The translations under genes were made by a program, and so were the position numbers. From contig NZ_KV797949.1 in assembly GCF_001809535.1 (NCBI RefSeq), positions 34,408 through 98,407 on the forward strand: a stretch of DNA of 64,000 nt, given 5' to 3'. This DNA is from Aerococcus sp. HMSC062A02 (lineage in GTDB: Bacteria; Bacillota; Bacilli; Lactobacillales; Aerococcaceae). Below, piece by piece: positions 36,202-50,794 of the stretch (position 1 is the stretch's first letter; each line of letters starts with the position of its first letter). The notes beneath the pieces were generated by a model. It was not told the origin of the DNA. It saw only the letters and a program-made list of their open reading frames with translations, and made no database searches.

Positions 36202-37032
36202 ATGATTAAATTTTCGCAGAGTATTCTGCCTTTGATTGAGACGTCTTATGAATCTCTAACGTCAACGGAACGGATTGTGGCGGATTACTTCGTTGAGGAC
36301 AGCCACCAGGACGAAGACTACTCCATTGAACACTTGGGAGAGGTCCTCCATGTGTCCCCGGCGACCTTTACCCGTTTTGCTAAGAAGTTGGGCTATTCGG
36401 GTTACCGAGAGTTTCTCTATGATTATCGGACAGGTTTGCCCAAGAAGCAAGATGATCCAGGCAGTCAAAACATTGAAAAAGTCTTATCTGACTACAATGC
36501 CATCCTAAATAAAAGCTATAATTTAGCCAATTCAGACCAACTCTTCCGGATTGCCCATGCCATCCGTCAAGCCAAGCGGGTGATTATTTATGGCGTAGGG
36601 AGTTCCGCCCTAGCTGCTGAGGAGATGACCAGCCGCTTGTTGCGCCTAGGGATCGTGAGCGCTACGGTGAGTGATGCCGATGCCATGCGCGTCCACCAGG
36701 TGGTTATCGATGAGGAGTGCTGTGTCCTTGGCTTTAGTATCTCAGGACAGAAGAAGGTGGTCCTCAACAGCCTACGCCAGGCAGCTAAACAGGGAGCCTA
36801 TACGCTCTTGGTGACAGCCAATTTTGATGTGTCATTGAAGGACCAATTTAATGAAATAGTACGCGTGGCGACGGTGAAAAATTTGAATTCAGGTAACCGG
36901 ATTTCACCCCAATTGCCCATTATTATTATGTGCGATATTATCTACGATTATCTGCTTGAGATTGATCGGGAGAATATCCAGCGGACCTTTGAGCGGACCA
37001 TGGATGTCTTTGAGGAAGGGGAGATATTGTAG
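36202..37032 (+). CDS. RpiR/MurR-family regulator with SIS domain
   Basis: 276 residues: N-terminal RpiR helix-turn-helix (LGEVLHVSPATFTRFAKKLGYSGYREF, residues about 46-72) and a C-terminal SIS domain (YGVGSSALAAEEMTSRLLRLG, SISGQKKVV) that senses a sugar phosphate. Position downstream of nanK suggests it controls the nan operon. The AGAGGAGG site is strong, and the gene ends at a bidirectional terminator. Confidence 0.88.
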   Translation: MIKFSQSILPLIETSYESLTSTERIVADYFVEDSHQDEDYSIEHLGEVLHVSPATFTRFAKKLGYSGYREFLYDYRTGLPKKQDDPGSQNIEKVLSDYNAILNKSYNLANSDQLFRIAHAIRQAKRVIIYGVGSSALAAEEMTSRLLRLGIVSATVSDADAMRVHQVVIDEECCVLGFSISGQKKVVLNSLRQAAKQGAYTLLVTANFDVSLKDQFNEIVRVATVKNLNSGNRISPQLPIIIMCDIIYDYLLEIDRENIQRTFERTMDVFEEGEIL

Positions 37033-37040
37033 TGTATAAA

Positions 37041-37083
37041 AAACTATCCGTATCCAGTAACTTACACTGGGCGGATAGTTTTT
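37041..37083. terminator. Bidirectional terminator
   Basis: AAACTATCCG (37041-37050) pairs with CGGATAGTTT (37072-37081), with an inner CCAGT/ACTGG stem, and A/T runs on both sides. It separates the RpiR gene from the convergent metQ. Confidence 0.92.
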
Positions 37084-37093
37084 GTCTGTGAAG

Positions 37094-37879
37094 TTAGAAT
37101 AAGGCTTTCTTGGTTTGTTCGGTTTCGTTGTTGATGTAGTCTTTGACTTCTTGGCTGGTGAGGGCCTTGATGAAGGCGTCATTCCAAGGGGCTTCTTCCT
37201 TGACGACGAGGTAGATGCCGGGCTCTTGAGCATAGGCCAGGGCCTTGGCTGGGTCATGGCCGGCTTCCTTCATGACGTCAGACATTACGAGGGCCAAATC
37301 AGCATCAGTTAGGGCGTTGGCTAATTGCATCCGCTCCATCTCAATAAATTTCAGATTGTGAGGATTCTCGGTGATATCTTCAACAGCTGGCAGGCTCTTG
37401 CTTGGGTCCAGTTTAATGAGACCTTCTTGTTCTAATAATTGGAGGGCCAGGGCGCCGTTGCTGACGTCATTGGAGAGGGCAACGGTCATGCCATCTTTGA
37501 CATCCTTGAGGTCAGTGATGTCCTTGGCATAGAGACCAATTTGGAAGGCGAAGATAGGAGGGCCAATCTTTTTGAGATGGCCATTCTTTTCCTTATTGAA
37601 GTTATTGAGATAGGGCTCGTGTTGGTGGAGGGTCGCATCTAAGCTGCCATCCTCAGCCCCTATATTCGGGCCAACTGCATCATCAAAGACTTTCTTCTCA
37701 GCCTTGTATTCATTTTGGCTCTTATTAAAGACGTCAATCGCCTTATCGAGGACGTCTTGAGAAATGGCGGTTGTTCCAATGGTTATTGTTTTTTGCGATT
37801 GGCCACTTTCTTTCCCGCAAGCTAAGAGGAAGAGGGGAAGGAGGAGGGCCAATAAGATGAGTGATTTTTTCTTTTTCAT
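37094..37879 (-). CDS. metQ: MetQ/NlpA-family lipoprotein
   Basis: 261 residues. The signal MKKKKSLILLALLLPLFLLACG ends in lipobox LLAC (Cys about 21). The body has the MetQ pattern: DATLHQHEPYLNNF, IGLYAKDITDLKDVKDG, and NGALALQLLEQEGLI. It binds methionine or a related amino acid outside the cell for a MetNP transporter, but no ATPase or permease gene is near. It is co-directional with the MalY-like lyase upstream, only two bases apart. Confidence 0.9.
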   Translation of the reverse strand: MKKKKSLILLALLLPLFLLACGKESGQSQKTITIGTTAISQDVLDKAIDVFNKSQNEYKAEKKVFDDAVGPNIGAEDGSLDATLHQHEPYLNNFNKEKNGHLKKIGPPIFAFQIGLYAKDITDLKDVKDGMTVALSNDVSNGALALQLLEQEGLIKLDPSKSLPAVEDITENPHNLKFIEMERMQLANALTDADLALVMSDVMKEAGHDPAKALAYAQEPGIYLVVKEEAPWNDAFIKALTSQEVKDYINNETEQTKKALF

Positions 37880-37881
37880 GC

Positions 37882-39090
37882 TTAGTGTCCTTTCTGTGTG
37901 AGAAGTTTTTTAATGCGTTTGAGTCCTTCTTGGAGAATAGCTTGTGGCATGGCGAGGTTGAGCCGGATATAGCCATCCGAATTATTGACGAACATGTCGC
38001 CGCCCTCCAGGAGCACCCCTGCCTCATTAGCGAAGTAAAGGGGAAGGTCAGTAACATCATCAGGAAGATAGGCGCTAACATCAACCCAGGCTAGGTAGGT
38101 TGCTCCTGGAATTTCAAAATTAGCTTGGGGCAAATATTGGTCAATGAAAGACTTAGTGAAGGTAAAATTATCAGCTAAATAAGCGTTCATCTCGTCTAGC
38201 CACTGGTCGCCCTTCTCATAAGCGGCCTGGTTGCCGGCTAGACTGAGGGGATTTTCGAAGTCATAGTGGTTGGCTTTCCAGATTTGTCGGAGTTCCTGGT
38301 TGCGAATGACCACATTGGAGAACATGAGTCCGGCCATATTGAAGGCCTTGCTCTGGGCGAAGGTCACAATCAGTCGGTCATAGTCCGGTAACACTTTGGC
38401 AAAGGGATGGTAAGCTAAGCCAGGGCGTCGGATGTCGCAATGGATTTCATCGGAAATTAACCAGGTATTATGCGCTTGGACCAGTTGGCCAAAGCGTTGA
38501 AGCTCTTCCTCTGTCCAAATTCGGCCAGTCGGATTATGAGGATTGCAGAAGATACACAGTTTGATGTCTTCCTGGTTAAACTTCTCTTCGAGATCATCGA
38601 AGTCCATAGAGAAGTGTCCGTCTTTATGGATCAATTGAGAAGTGACTAATTGATTTCCATTAGCGCTAACTGCCTTCTCAAAGTAGGCGTAAGAAGGGGT
38701 TAGGATTAAAACCTTATCATCTTTGGACTGGCAAATATAGGAGACCAGTTCATAGAGAGCTGGGATGATACCTGGTGCGGTGACTAGTTCTTCTTTTGGA
38801 AATGTCCAATCGTTCCGCCGCTCGGTCCAGGAAACCACAGCTTGATAGTAATCAGGGCTAAAAACTTTGGTATAGCCTAGAATCTGACGGTCGAGACGGT
38901 TCTTGATAGCCTCACGGATGAAATCAGGTGTCGCAAACTCCATGTCCGCTACCCACATTCGAATAAACTCATCATCTGCATAAGGAAAGGTCATGGAATC
39001 ATCCGCATTGAAGATATAACCGCGGAAACCATCGGTATTTAAAGCATTCGTCCCTTTGCGGTCAATGATCTGATCAAAATCGTAAGCCAA
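37882..39090 (-). CDS. MalY/PatB-type cystathionine beta-lyase
   Basis: 402 residues of the class I/II aminotransferase fold. The PLP lysine is in AQSKAFNMAGLMFSN, with NPHNPTGRIW and SDEIHCDIRR before it. PatB and MalY enzymes split C-S bonds of cystathionine or cysteine conjugates to give pyruvate, ammonia and a thiol. The overlap-like spacing with a MetQ lipoprotein points to uptake and cleavage of a sulfur amino acid or conjugate. Confidence 0.9.
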   Translation of the reverse strand: MAYDFDQIIDRKGTNALNTDGFRGYIFNADDSMTFPYADDEFIRMWVADMEFATPDFIREAIKNRLDRQILGYTKVFSPDYYQAVVSWTERRNDWTFPKEELVTAPGIIPALYELVSYICQSKDDKVLILTPSYAYFEKAVSANGNQLVTSQLIHKDGHFSMDFDDLEEKFNQEDIKLCIFCNPHNPTGRIWTEEELQRFGQLVQAHNTWLISDEIHCDIRRPGLAYHPFAKVLPDYDRLIVTFAQSKAFNMAGLMFSNVVIRNQELRQIWKANHYDFENPLSLAGNQAAYEKGDQWLDEMNAYLADNFTFTKSFIDQYLPQANFEIPGATYLAWVDVSAYLPDDVTDLPLYFANEAGVLLEGGDMFVNNSDGYIRLNLAMPQAILQEGLKRIKKLLTQKGH

Positions 39091-39170
39091 GTCAATCGCT
39101 CCTTTATTTCTATTTATCTTAGTGACTAGTATAGTGGAAGAATCGCTTGACTGGCAGTATCGATAAGTGA

Positions 39171-40049
<879 letters not shown>

Positions 40050-40078
40050 GAGAGTGAGTTAAAAGTCGTTGATTTCAG

Positions 40079-40116
40079 ATAGGAATAGGAGCTAAACTTC
40101 TATTCCTATTTCTTTC
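40079..40116 (+). terminator. Rho-independent terminator of butA
   Basis: ATAGGAATAG (40079-40088) pairs with CTATTCCTAT (40100-40109), followed by TTCTTTC. Confidence 0.85.
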
Positions 40117-40119
40117 TAT

Positions 40120-40156
40120 AAAAGCGCTTGCAAAACAAGAGCAGATTTGCTATAGT
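40120..40156 (+). promoter_or_regulatory. Beta-glucoside operon promoter with cre
   Basis: TTGCAA (40128-40133) and TATAGT (40151-40156) are 17 bp apart. AAAAGCGCTTGCAA (40120-40133), read on the minus strand, matches the cre consensus core over the -35 region, so glucose should repress the operon through CcpA. Confidence 0.75.
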
Positions 40157-40169
40157 AAGAGATAGATAT

Positions 40170-40198
40170 GGATTGTGACTGTTCAATCAGGCAAGACC
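40170..40198 (+). promoter_or_regulatory. RAT ribonucleic antiterminator
   Basis: The 29 bases begin GGATTGTGACTG and end CAGGCAAGACC, the layout of LicT/BglG RAT sites. The last six bases overlap the 5' arm of the terminator at 40193, so binding of the regulator encoded next would block termination. Confidence 0.92.
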
Positions 40199-40260
40199 TA
40201 AGTAAAGGTGTAGGGCTAGGCAGACTAGCTTTAGACTTTTATTTAGGTCTTTTCTTTTTG
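40193..40260 (+). terminator. RAT-controlled leader terminator
   Basis: AAGACCTAAGTAAA (from 40193) pairs with TTTATTTAGGTCTT (ending 40252) and is followed by TTCTTTTT. Overlap with the RAT makes the two structures mutually exclusive. Confidence 0.9.
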
Positions 40261-40277
40261 GCGAGAGGGGTGAGATT

Positions 40278-44434
<4,157 letters not shown>

Positions 44435-44446
44435 AGAGGAGGATCT

Positions 44447-45283
44447 ATGCAGACACAATTTGTATTCTTAGATGTGGATGGGACAATTACTAACTACCGC
44501 AATGAAATTCCAGAATCGGCTATTCAAGCTATTCGTCAAGCCCGAGCTAATGGGCACAAGGTCTTGCCCGTTACAGGCCGGAGCAAGGCAGAGATGTACC
44601 AAGAAATTTTAGATATTGGCTTTGATGGTTATATTGGTGGTAACGGTTCTTATATTGAATATGAGGATGAAGTCCTTTACGAAGAAGTGCTTTCGACAGA
44701 AGATAGCCAGGCGATCGTTGATTGGTTGGATGACAAAGGCCTAGCCTATTACCTGGAATCTAATAATGGTCTCTTCGCCAGTCCCAATTTTGAAGAGCGC
44801 GGTCGGTCGACCATGCAGGAATATGCAGCCTATAAGGGCCAACCTCATCCTGAAGATATGGATGTGAGGAAGTCATTCCCTGAAATGATTTTCGGAGGGG
44901 ATCTCAAACGAACAGATTTGAATAAAGTCTCCTTTATCCTAGAATCCTATGACGACTACCTTGAAGCCAAGGACAAGTTCGCCCATCTGAAAGTTGGAAC
45001 CTGGGGAGGTAATGGTGAGAAGGCCCTCTTCGGTGATATTGGTGTCGCTAACATCACAAAGGCTGGCGCAATTGGCCGACTCTTAAAACTGGTCAACCAT
45101 CCTAAAGAAGCTACCCTAGCCATTGGCGATGCCAAAATTGACCTTTCCATGATTGACTACTGCCAAGTTGGCGTCGCGGTTGCCAGTGGAGGTCCTGAAA
45201 TCAAAGAAGCTGCGGACTATGTGACCGCAGCGGTGGATGATGATGGAATATATAAGGCTTTTCAACATTTTGAGTTGATTTAG
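44447..45283 (+). CDS. Cof-type HAD phosphatase
   Basis: 278 residues. FLDVDGTITNY is the HAD nucleophile motif, PVTGRSKAEM motif II and ATLAIGDAKIDLSMIDYC motif IV, with a large C2-type cap between. Such enzymes remove phosphate from sugar phosphates or flavin-related compounds. Its position between two 6-phospho-beta-glucosidases in one operon suggests relief of phosphosugar build-up; this is inference. Confidence 0.88.
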   Translation: MQTQFVFLDVDGTITNYRNEIPESAIQAIRQARANGHKVLPVTGRSKAEMYQEILDIGFDGYIGGNGSYIEYEDEVLYEEVLSTEDSQAIVDWLDDKGLAYYLESNNGLFASPNFEERGRSTMQEYAAYKGQPHPEDMDVRKSFPEMIFGGDLKRTDLNKVSFILESYDDYLEAKDKFAHLKVGTWGGNGEKALFGDIGVANITKAGAIGRLLKLVNHPKEATLAIGDAKIDLSMIDYCQVGVAVASGGPEIKEAADYVTAAVDDDGIYKAFQHFELI

Positions 45284-46756
<1,473 letters not shown>

Positions 46757-46786
46757 AGTTAAAAACTGTAAATAATTCTCAAACAA

Positions 46787-46822
46787 AAAGCAAGCTACCT
46801 TCTTTTGTAGCTTGCTTTTCTT
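46787..46822 (+). terminator. Rho-independent terminator of the beta-glucoside operon
   Basis: AAAGCAAGCTAC (46787-46798) pairs with GTAGCTTGCTTT (46807-46818), followed by TCTTTC. It can also serve the convergent small gene. Confidence 0.92.
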
Positions 46823-46826
46823 TCTA

Positions 46827-47126
46827 CTATTTTTCTCCTTCCGGCAAATACCGGTCCACCTTCATCCGCAGTTTATATTTATCGCGGAGTTCGGCAATCT
46901 CTCCCATCATGGGCGACTTATGGTGGGCGTCGAGGGCGGACTGGTCAGTCCAGGTGTCGATTAAGAGGATGCTCTTGGGGTCTTCTAGGGGGACGAAGTA
47001 GTCATAGCGCAGGTTGCCGGGCTGCTGGCGGATGCGGTCGACGACGCCACGATCCATCATGTCTTGGGCGAACTTTCGCGCATTGTCGCCCTGGCCGCTG
47101 TAGATGATATTGATAACGAGTGTCAT
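46827..47126 (-). CDS. ABM-family (YgiN-like) small monooxygenase
   Basis: 99 residues of the antibiotic biosynthesis monooxygenase fold, a ferredoxin-like dimer: LRYDYFVPLEDPKSILLIDTWTDQSALDAHHKS is the signature region. Members oxidise quinols or act on small aromatics or haem, often with unknown substrates. It is monocistronic. A role in quinone or oxidative stress handling is possible but unsupported here. Confidence 0.85.
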   Translation of the reverse strand: MTLVINIIYSGQGDNARKFAQDMMDRGVVDRIRQQPGNLRYDYFVPLEDPKSILLIDTWTDQSALDAHHKSPMMGEIAELRDKYKLRMKVDRYLPEGEK

Positions 47127-47250
47127 AGTATTCCCTCCTGTATGTTCAGTTGTTCACTTACTTCCATTCTAGCATTTCTGTGCTTGAACTCACAAGCTCC
47201 AAGCCTTTGTGCTATACTAGTTAAATCTTAAGGAAAAAGGGGATGCTCTC

Positions 47251-47730
47251 ATGAAATTTAGGCCCATCCAAGCCAAGGACGATAGCCAGCTGGCTGGTCT
47301 TATTCGTTCGACTCTAGAAACTTTTCATTTGGACCTGCCGGGGACAGTTTACTATGATCCGGAATTAGACCATCTGAGCGATTTTTACCAAGCCAAGCCC
47401 CAAGAGCGGGCTTATTATGTGGCCGTGGACGACCAGGACCGGGTCCTAGGTGGGGTTGGCTATGCAGAATGTGGGATTTTTGACCACTGTGCGGAATTGC
47501 AGAAGCTCTACTTGGCTCCCCAGAGTCAAGGGCAGGGCCTAGGTCGTATGCTGATGGAATTAGTGATAGACAAGACCAAGGAAGCTGGCTATCAAAAGCT
47601 CTACCTAGAGACCCATTCGAACTTGGCGACCGCCATTATCCTCTACCAGAAGTACGGCTTCAGGGAAATTTCTCGTCCTGAGAACTTGATCCATACCACT
47701 ATGGACCGCTTTTTCTTGAAGGACTTGTAG
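47251..47730 (+). CDS. GNAT-family N-acetyltransferase
   Basis: 159 residues. LQKLYLAPQSQGQGLGRMLMELV holds the acetyl-CoA loop QGQGLG, and LETHSNLATAIILYQKYGFREI is the C-terminal half of the fold. It stands alone between its own promoter region and a terminator. The acceptor is not readable. Confidence 0.88.
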   Translation: MKFRPIQAKDDSQLAGLIRSTLETFHLDLPGTVYYDPELDHLSDFYQAKPQERAYYVAVDDQDRVLGGVGYAECGIFDHCAELQKLYLAPQSQGQGLGRMLMELVIDKTKEAGYQKLYLETHSNLATAIILYQKYGFREISRPENLIHTTMDRFFLKDL

Positions 47731-47757
47731 GGCATTTTTATTTATACTTCAACGATT

Positions 47758-47797
47758 AAAAGCAGCAGATAGCTTAGGCGCGTATCTGCTGCTTTTT
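47758..47797 (+). terminator. Rho-independent terminator
   Basis: AAAAGCAGCAGATA (47758-47771) pairs with TATCTGCTGCTTTT, followed by more T. It ends the GNAT gene and faces the wall-protein gene. Confidence 0.92.
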
Positions 47798-47847
47798 ACT
47801 AAAGATTTGCTTTTCACTAGCACCATTAAAGTGAGAGCGGTAAGATT

Positions 47848-50589
47848 CTATTTACGCTTCTTAAAGCTAAAGGCAGAACCCAGAGCGACTAAACTCAAGC
47901 CAAAGCCGAGTACACCTGCACTAGCACCCGTTTGGGGTAGGCTGGAAGCTGTCTTCTTAGAAGCAAGTGAGCGTGAGCTTTCTTTAGCCTTGGCTGGGTC
48001 TTTAGCACGGGTCACTTGCTCGCTAGCGGTTTGACGACTTGCTACTGTTGGCTTCGTCTGCTCAGCTTGACCTGCACCGGTTTCTGAGCGAGTCGTTTGA
48101 CCACTAGCCTGGTCAGTTGCTGGGCTTCCTGTCTGACCAGGATCAACTTGGCTAGCCGCTTGTCCTTGCTCTGGCTTGCGGTTAGCCTGATCGCCAGTGG
48201 TGGTTGGAGTCGCTGGGCCTTCATTTTGTCCAGGCTTAACACCTGCCCCAGGTTTAGTGCTGGTCCCTGGTTTGACCTCTGAACCAGGCTTGCTTCCTGG
48301 TTGATCTGGCTTGGCTGGACCTGTCGTCGTTCCAGTTCCTGTTGTACCGCCAGTCCCTGTTCCGGGAGTTTCTGGCTTGGCTGCACGGGCTGTTAACCAA
48401 TCCTTAGCTTGGAGAGGGCGGTCCACTAAACGTGTTTCCCCGATCCAGCCGATGAAGCCGTGCTCGCCCTGGCCGCCGTAGAAGGACCCGCCCAGGCGCC
48501 ATGGTTGGCCCTTGTCGTCAGCTAGGCCGACCGTGTCTGTGGCATTGCGGAGGACAGGGACGCCGTTGACATACATGGTCAGGGTCTTGGTTTCAGGGTC
48601 GTTGACCGCGGCCAGGTGGTACCAGTCGCTCAGGTCCACAATTTCACCTGACCAGGCTGAGCCTTCAGTTGCTTCCGGAGTCTGTTGATCGACGAAGGAG
48701 AATTGGACTTCGCTCAGGTTAGAGAAGTCCCAAGCGAATGGTGGTTCCTCGCCCTCAGTTCCCACATAGCCGGGGATATTTTGACGTTGGCCTTCGCGGA
48801 CGAGCCACTGCATCCAGTTGTTGACGCCATCTGGATTGTAGTTAGGATCAAATTTGATGAAGGTTTCGAAGGTATAACCATTCTCAAAGTTTTCCAGATT
48901 GATTGGAGCCCCGTCCTTGGTGCGGAAGTAGGAGGCCCGGTGCTGTGGATTGTCAGCCGTTGGGCGGCTGCCATTCTCGAAGCGGATCGATCCCGCATTC
49001 GAGGATAGGGGGTGGTGGTCCTTGGACCAGGTCACGTCTTCCAGGACAGCGCCCCCGAGATTGCCTTCATTGAGGGGCGCCCGGTAGAAGTTGTTGGCCG
49101 GGTTCGTGATGTCGACTAAGGCGTCGCCAACATTAACGACTATGCCGTCTTCGCCGGAAATCCGCCAGTGGGCCACGGTGCCTTCAACGACAGGGTAGTC
49201 ATCCTCTGAACTTGGCTCTTCTTGTTCAACAGGCTGAGGGGCCTGGTAGTTTTCACTGTAATAGGTACGCAGCTGGCTGGAATAGGAGGGGTCATCAGGC
49301 TGTCCGACTACTAAGTTAGGGAAGCGGCCCTTGAAGTCGAAGTCGAAAGTGAAGCTGGCCCCGTCGTCGGTCAGGAAGACTTGGTCATAGCCGTTCCGGG
49401 TCTCCTCAGCCTTGGTCGGTACCCAGGGAGAGAAGGTCGTCTGATGGATCTTGCCATTGGTCAGGTCGAACTCGGTCAGGGCCATGTAGCCGTTCCCGCC
49501 CATATAGGCCATCTGTTGGTCGGTCAGGATTTGATAGACGGGATTACCGAAGTTATTGGTTCGCTTGACGCGGGACGCCCCGTGGTGGTGGCCATTGTAG
49601 GTCAGGAAGACCTGGTCATTAGGAGCAATGAGCCGGTCCCAGACCACTTCACCGAATGGGGTCTTCAGGGTCTGTGAGGTCACCGTATCGTTGTTGATCA
49701 ACTGGTGGGAAACCAGGATGGTTGGCGTGTTTGGATTTTCTTTCAAAACCGCTTCTGCCCAGTCTAATTCTGCTCCTTCAGCTCCCCAGGATAGACCGAG
49801 GACGAGGAAGTCTTGGCCGTCCACATTGAAGATATGGTATTCATGGGCATCGTTGGGGCCTCGGCCTTGGAAGGTGGCGTTCTTTTGCGCCCGTTCGCCG
49901 GGGAAGACGTCGGTATAGTAGCCATAGTAAGGACTCTGGCCATTCTCTAAGGCCTGGCCGCCGATATCGTGGTTGCCGGCAATGATCAGGTAAGGTTCCT
50001 GGTTGGCTTCGAGGATACCCATGGCCTCGCTAGCGACCTGCCACTGGGCGGGCTTATTGGCCTGGTCGACCACATCCCCCACGTGGAGAGTCATGGCAAT
50101 CCCATAGTCATCCGCATGGTCCGCAATCCACTGGGTCTGGGTCGCAAAAGGTTCCGACCCATAAGCCGCATTGAATTGGTCACCCTCGGCCTCTGTCGTA
50201 TAGCGGGCGTAGAACTGGGTATCCGGCAAGATCGCTATCGAAAAACGTGAACCGGGCTTTTGCCCCGCCTCAACGGTTGTCGGGATCTCAGTCTCCTTAA
50301 CCGGCGTCACCACCTGCTCGAAAGTCGGATCCTGGTCCACAATCTGTTCCCTGGAGTCCGTTGCCGAAGAGATATTCTCCTGGGTCTTGAGCGGCGCTTC
50401 CTGGGCGATCTGGTCCGAGACCTTAAGCGTATTCTGTTTATCCTGGTCAGTCGCCGCCCGTTCAACCGTCCGGGGTTGGATTGTTTCCGTGTGCTCTGCA
50501 GCTGCAACCGACACCTGGCCCGCACTCACAAAGGCACAGACCACAGCCGATGAGAACAAGAGGTGCTTACCAACAGTTAACTTCTTCAT
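47848..50589 (-). CDS. LPXTG-anchored surface metallophosphoesterase with LamG-like domain
   Basis: 913 residues. A signal peptide (to about residue 31, ending VAAAEH) is followed by a low-complexity spacer. The calcineurin-type phosphoesterase lies at residues about 97-400 with the metal ligands in ILPDTQFY, LHVGDVVDQ, IIAGNHDIGG and YNGHHHG. A concanavalin/LamG-like domain (GYTFETFIKFDP ... LTMYVNGVPVL) spans about 480-740. A Gly/Thr/Pro- and Gln/Ser-rich stalk leads to LPQTG (884-888), a hydrophobic stretch and KKRK. It should be fixed to the wall by sortase and cleave phosphoesters, perhaps extracellular nucleotides. Confidence 0.9.
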   Translation of the reverse strand: MKKLTVGKHLLFSSAVVCAFVSAGQVSVAAAEHTETIQPRTVERAATDQDKQNTLKVSDQIAQEAPLKTQENISSATDSREQIVDQDPTFEQVVTPVKETEIPTTVEAGQKPGSRFSIAILPDTQFYARYTTEAEGDQFNAAYGSEPFATQTQWIADHADDYGIAMTLHVGDVVDQANKPAQWQVASEAMGILEANQEPYLIIAGNHDIGGQALENGQSPYYGYYTDVFPGERAQKNATFQGRGPNDAHEYHIFNVDGQDFLVLGLSWGAEGAELDWAEAVLKENPNTPTILVSHQLINNDTVTSQTLKTPFGEVVWDRLIAPNDQVFLTYNGHHHGASRVKRTNNFGNPVYQILTDQQMAYMGGNGYMALTEFDLTNGKIHQTTFSPWVPTKAEETRNGYDQVFLTDDGASFTFDFDFKGRFPNLVVGQPDDPSYSSQLRTYYSENYQAPQPVEQEEPSSEDDYPVVEGTVAHWRISGEDGIVVNVGDALVDITNPANNFYRAPLNEGNLGGAVLEDVTWSKDHHPLSSNAGSIRFENGSRPTADNPQHRASYFRTKDGAPINLENFENGYTFETFIKFDPNYNPDGVNNWMQWLVREGQRQNIPGYVGTEGEEPPFAWDFSNLSEVQFSFVDQQTPEATEGSAWSGEIVDLSDWYHLAAVNDPETKTLTMYVNGVPVLRNATDTVGLADDKGQPWRLGGSFYGGQGEHGFIGWIGETRLVDRPLQAKDWLTARAAKPETPGTGTGGTTGTGTTTGPAKPDQPGSKPGSEVKPGTSTKPGAGVKPGQNEGPATPTTTGDQANRKPEQGQAASQVDPGQTGSPATDQASGQTTRSETGAGQAEQTKPTVASRQTASEQVTRAKDPAKAKESSRSLASKKTASSLPQTGASAGVLGFGLSLVALGSAFSFKKRK

Positions 50590-50696
50590 ATATTAAACCC
50601 TCCATATCATTAATCTACTACTACCCTCAATTATAGCGAGCGGATGTTTAGATTATGTAAAAGTCTTGTGTGGCTTGTGTAAAGGGGGGGCTTATT

Positions 50697-50777
50697 TTGT
50701 ATAACATTAACTTCCAAAAATAACTTGAAAAAGTTAATGTTAACCGATATAACAAAATAAAAGTTAAAGTTATACAA
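50697..50777. promoter_or_regulatory. Defence operon promoter within three repeats of a 17-bp element
   Basis: TTGAAA (50725-50730) and TATAAC (50748-50753) are 17 bp apart. Three copies of AAGTTAA(T/A)GTTA occur: inverted at 50697-50713, direct in the spacer at 50731-50742, direct at 50761-50777. The outer two extend to TTGTATAAC and GTTATACAA. The layout suggests a repressor or autoregulatory site for the operon that follows. Confidence 0.65.
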
Positions 50778-50794
50778 TAAAGAGGAGGCCTACT

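Noticed and set aside
48042..48386. Reading frames on both strands within the wall-protein stalk
   Set aside because: They come from the low-complexity Gly/Thr/Pro/Gln coding region of the LPXTG protein.
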